Shown here one piece after another: positions 62,675 through 64,000 of a DNA stretch of 64,000 bases. Below the pieces are notes generated by a model. The model did no database searches. It saw only the letters and a program-made list of their open reading frames with translations, and was not told the DNA's origin. The position numbers and the translations under genes were made by a program. The stretch is from Gracilaria gracilis (lineage: Eukaryota > Rhodophyta > Florideophyceae > Gracilariales > Gracilariaceae). Numbering within the stretch: position 1 is the first letter of the stretch; each line of letters opens with the position of its first letter. The stretch spans positions 248,001 to 312,000 of the forward strand of contig JARGSG010000194.1 of the NCBI GenBank assembly GCA_030374805.1, written 5' to 3'.

Positions 62675-64000
62675 TTATACCTTGAAATCATTCAGGAGGA
62701 AAGTAGGTTTTGATAGAATGCGAATATTAACGACAGCAACCACGAGGTTCAGCCGGCCGCTTGTACGTTTGAAAATGTAGAGGCGGCTGTCCGTGCTTGA
62801 TTGTTTGAACCCGTGACATAGTAGTTCGTCATGAAGCAGAGATCCCCAGATCTGCCCAGTTTGCCGTGCTCCGTAGATTGACTTCTTGAGAAGGAAAAGC
62901 TTTCCCGAGACGTAGGAAGATCCAGAAGAGTTTTGCGGTTGCTCTATTAGCAAAGTCTCGTCTAGATCTATGTACAATTATGCGTTGCTGATGTACATTT
63001 TCCCGGGTATTAGTCTTTGGGCATTTGCTTCTGCGATGGCGAGACTAATAGTCTCAAGATATGCCACTGGTGCGTAGATAATTTCTGTGTCAAAACTCAA
63101 GTAAGTGCGTCGCTTATTATTATTATTATGTCTTATGAGAATCAATGCTTACATGCTTCACCAGGAAAGTCAATAGGAAAGCAATTAGTTTCATTCCACT
63201 CTTTCTGTCAACCAATTCCCATGTTCTCCTAATCACGAGCGCATTGAACTCCCTTTCGATCGCTACAGCCCAATCCGGGGTGATCCTAGATTCTTCGAGG
63301 TTTATGTGGGGTTTTCCAGGTTCTCCGTGATCCTGAGAGCGGGAGTGAACGACCATGCAGTGGAACAAGAATGCGTCCTTATGTTCTTCGTCCTCTTCTC
63401 TTTTATCCCGTTCGATTTCTATCCATCGTAAAAAGAAGAAACCGATAAGTTCGCTTGGTGACGGTAAAGACTCCTTCGTGACCTTGAAGTCCCTGTTTTG
63501 ACACTTAATCACTTTTCGTAAAGATGGAACCTATACCCTTAGTAAAGTGCGTGGGATCTGCATGTAGACAGAGTGACCAGGGAGTGTGCGATGAATTAAT
63601 TTCTTGTTCGCTACAGTTTCCCACCTGTACATGAATGCGTGTCCAGGTTGCCCGAACTTGAGGATATTCGTAAAGTCAGGCTTTTGCCCGAATAAAGTGG
63701 TGTACGGTATTTTCTTGTCTATGCGAGAGTCCGGCAACTTGTTCCTCAGGTAGTTTGCATTTGAGATGACTTGTTCCTTTGGAAAGCTTGTAGAAAGTGT
63801 CGTGCCATCTTCCACAAGTTATGAATGATATTCTTGGCAACATCGTTTGACTGATGGCCATACGGTTGCGTATTCAAAAATCATTCCCCTTTCCATTGCG
63901 TACGTGACAAAACTCGGCCGATCTCTTCTCACCCGCACGGTTATGGCGAACGCGGTACATTCGGTTCAGTGGTAGTTCATTTTCTGCGCGAGCCTTGTAC
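62675..64000 (-). pseudogene. pol: Ty1/copia retrotransposon remnant, runs off the window
   Basis: On the reverse strand, from the right edge: the end of integrase (ANYLRNKLPDSRI, TLFGQKPDFTNILKFGQPGHAF), then the start of reverse transcriptase (EREFNALVIRRTWELVDR, 63,200-63,310), then IDLDETLLIEQP, KLFLLKKSIYGARQTGQIW and LLCHGFKQSSTDSRLYIF (62,675-62,960). Order and motifs are those of copia-type Pol. Stops and frame changes separate the pieces, and RNase H is missing. Sequence from 63,861 to the end gives only faint integrase similarity. Confidence 0.8.

Overview
The window reads as nuclear DNA of a eukaryote with a compact, intron-poor, transposon-rich genome. My best guess is a florideophyte red alga of the Chondrus type. 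This rests on a vanadium-haloperoxidase-like gene, several clusters of small secreted cysteine-containing proteins, intronless host genes and many Ty3-type elements. The placement is an inference, because no rRNA, organelle or housekeeping gene is present to fix it. Where introns can be read (one transposon gene) they have GT..AG ends and perfect TACTAAC branch points.

Left block (1-9,658). The 3' part of a Ty3/Gypsy chromodomain retrotransposon (element A) runs on the + strand to about 8,283. It carries pol, then a large gene on the opposite strand between pol and the 3' LTR. Element A ends inside an antisense, truncated LTR of a second family (family B, 8,284-9,141), next to a decayed unidentified coding remnant.

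Block 2 (9,985-22,986). A duplicated host segment carries two near-identical genes for 144-residue secreted proteins. The left copy is split by a DNA transposon of about 6.3 kb (10,253-16,554). That transposon encodes a zinc-finger, EnSpm/Plavaka-like transposase and, divergently, a three-exon accessory gene.

Block 3 (23,300-38,860). It holds tRNA-like SINE sequence, short direct repeats, an RNase H remnant, a complete but decayed family B retrotransposon (25,050-36,988) with 997-bp LTRs and its own copy of the antisense gene, and a decayed pogo/Tigger-type transposase.

Block 4 (38,865-51,600) is the host gene region: an ankyrin protein overlapping a second ORF by four bases, a 0.9-kb MITE, a third inverted copy of the 144-residue secreted gene, a tandem pair of 195-residue six-cysteine secreted proteins, a head-to-head pair of three-pass membrane proteins (one broken), and one more interrupted secreted gene.

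Right block (51,886-64,000). It holds a young Ty3-type element (element C: 443-bp LTRs differing at two bases, 5-bp target duplication), a haloperoxidase-like gene, and Harbinger and copia remnants.

The most interesting item is the antisense gene. Two diverged retrotransposons keep a homologous reverse-strand protein of about 600 residues in the same place. The two-gene DNA transposon and an 11-bp motif recurring near the secreted-protein genes come next.
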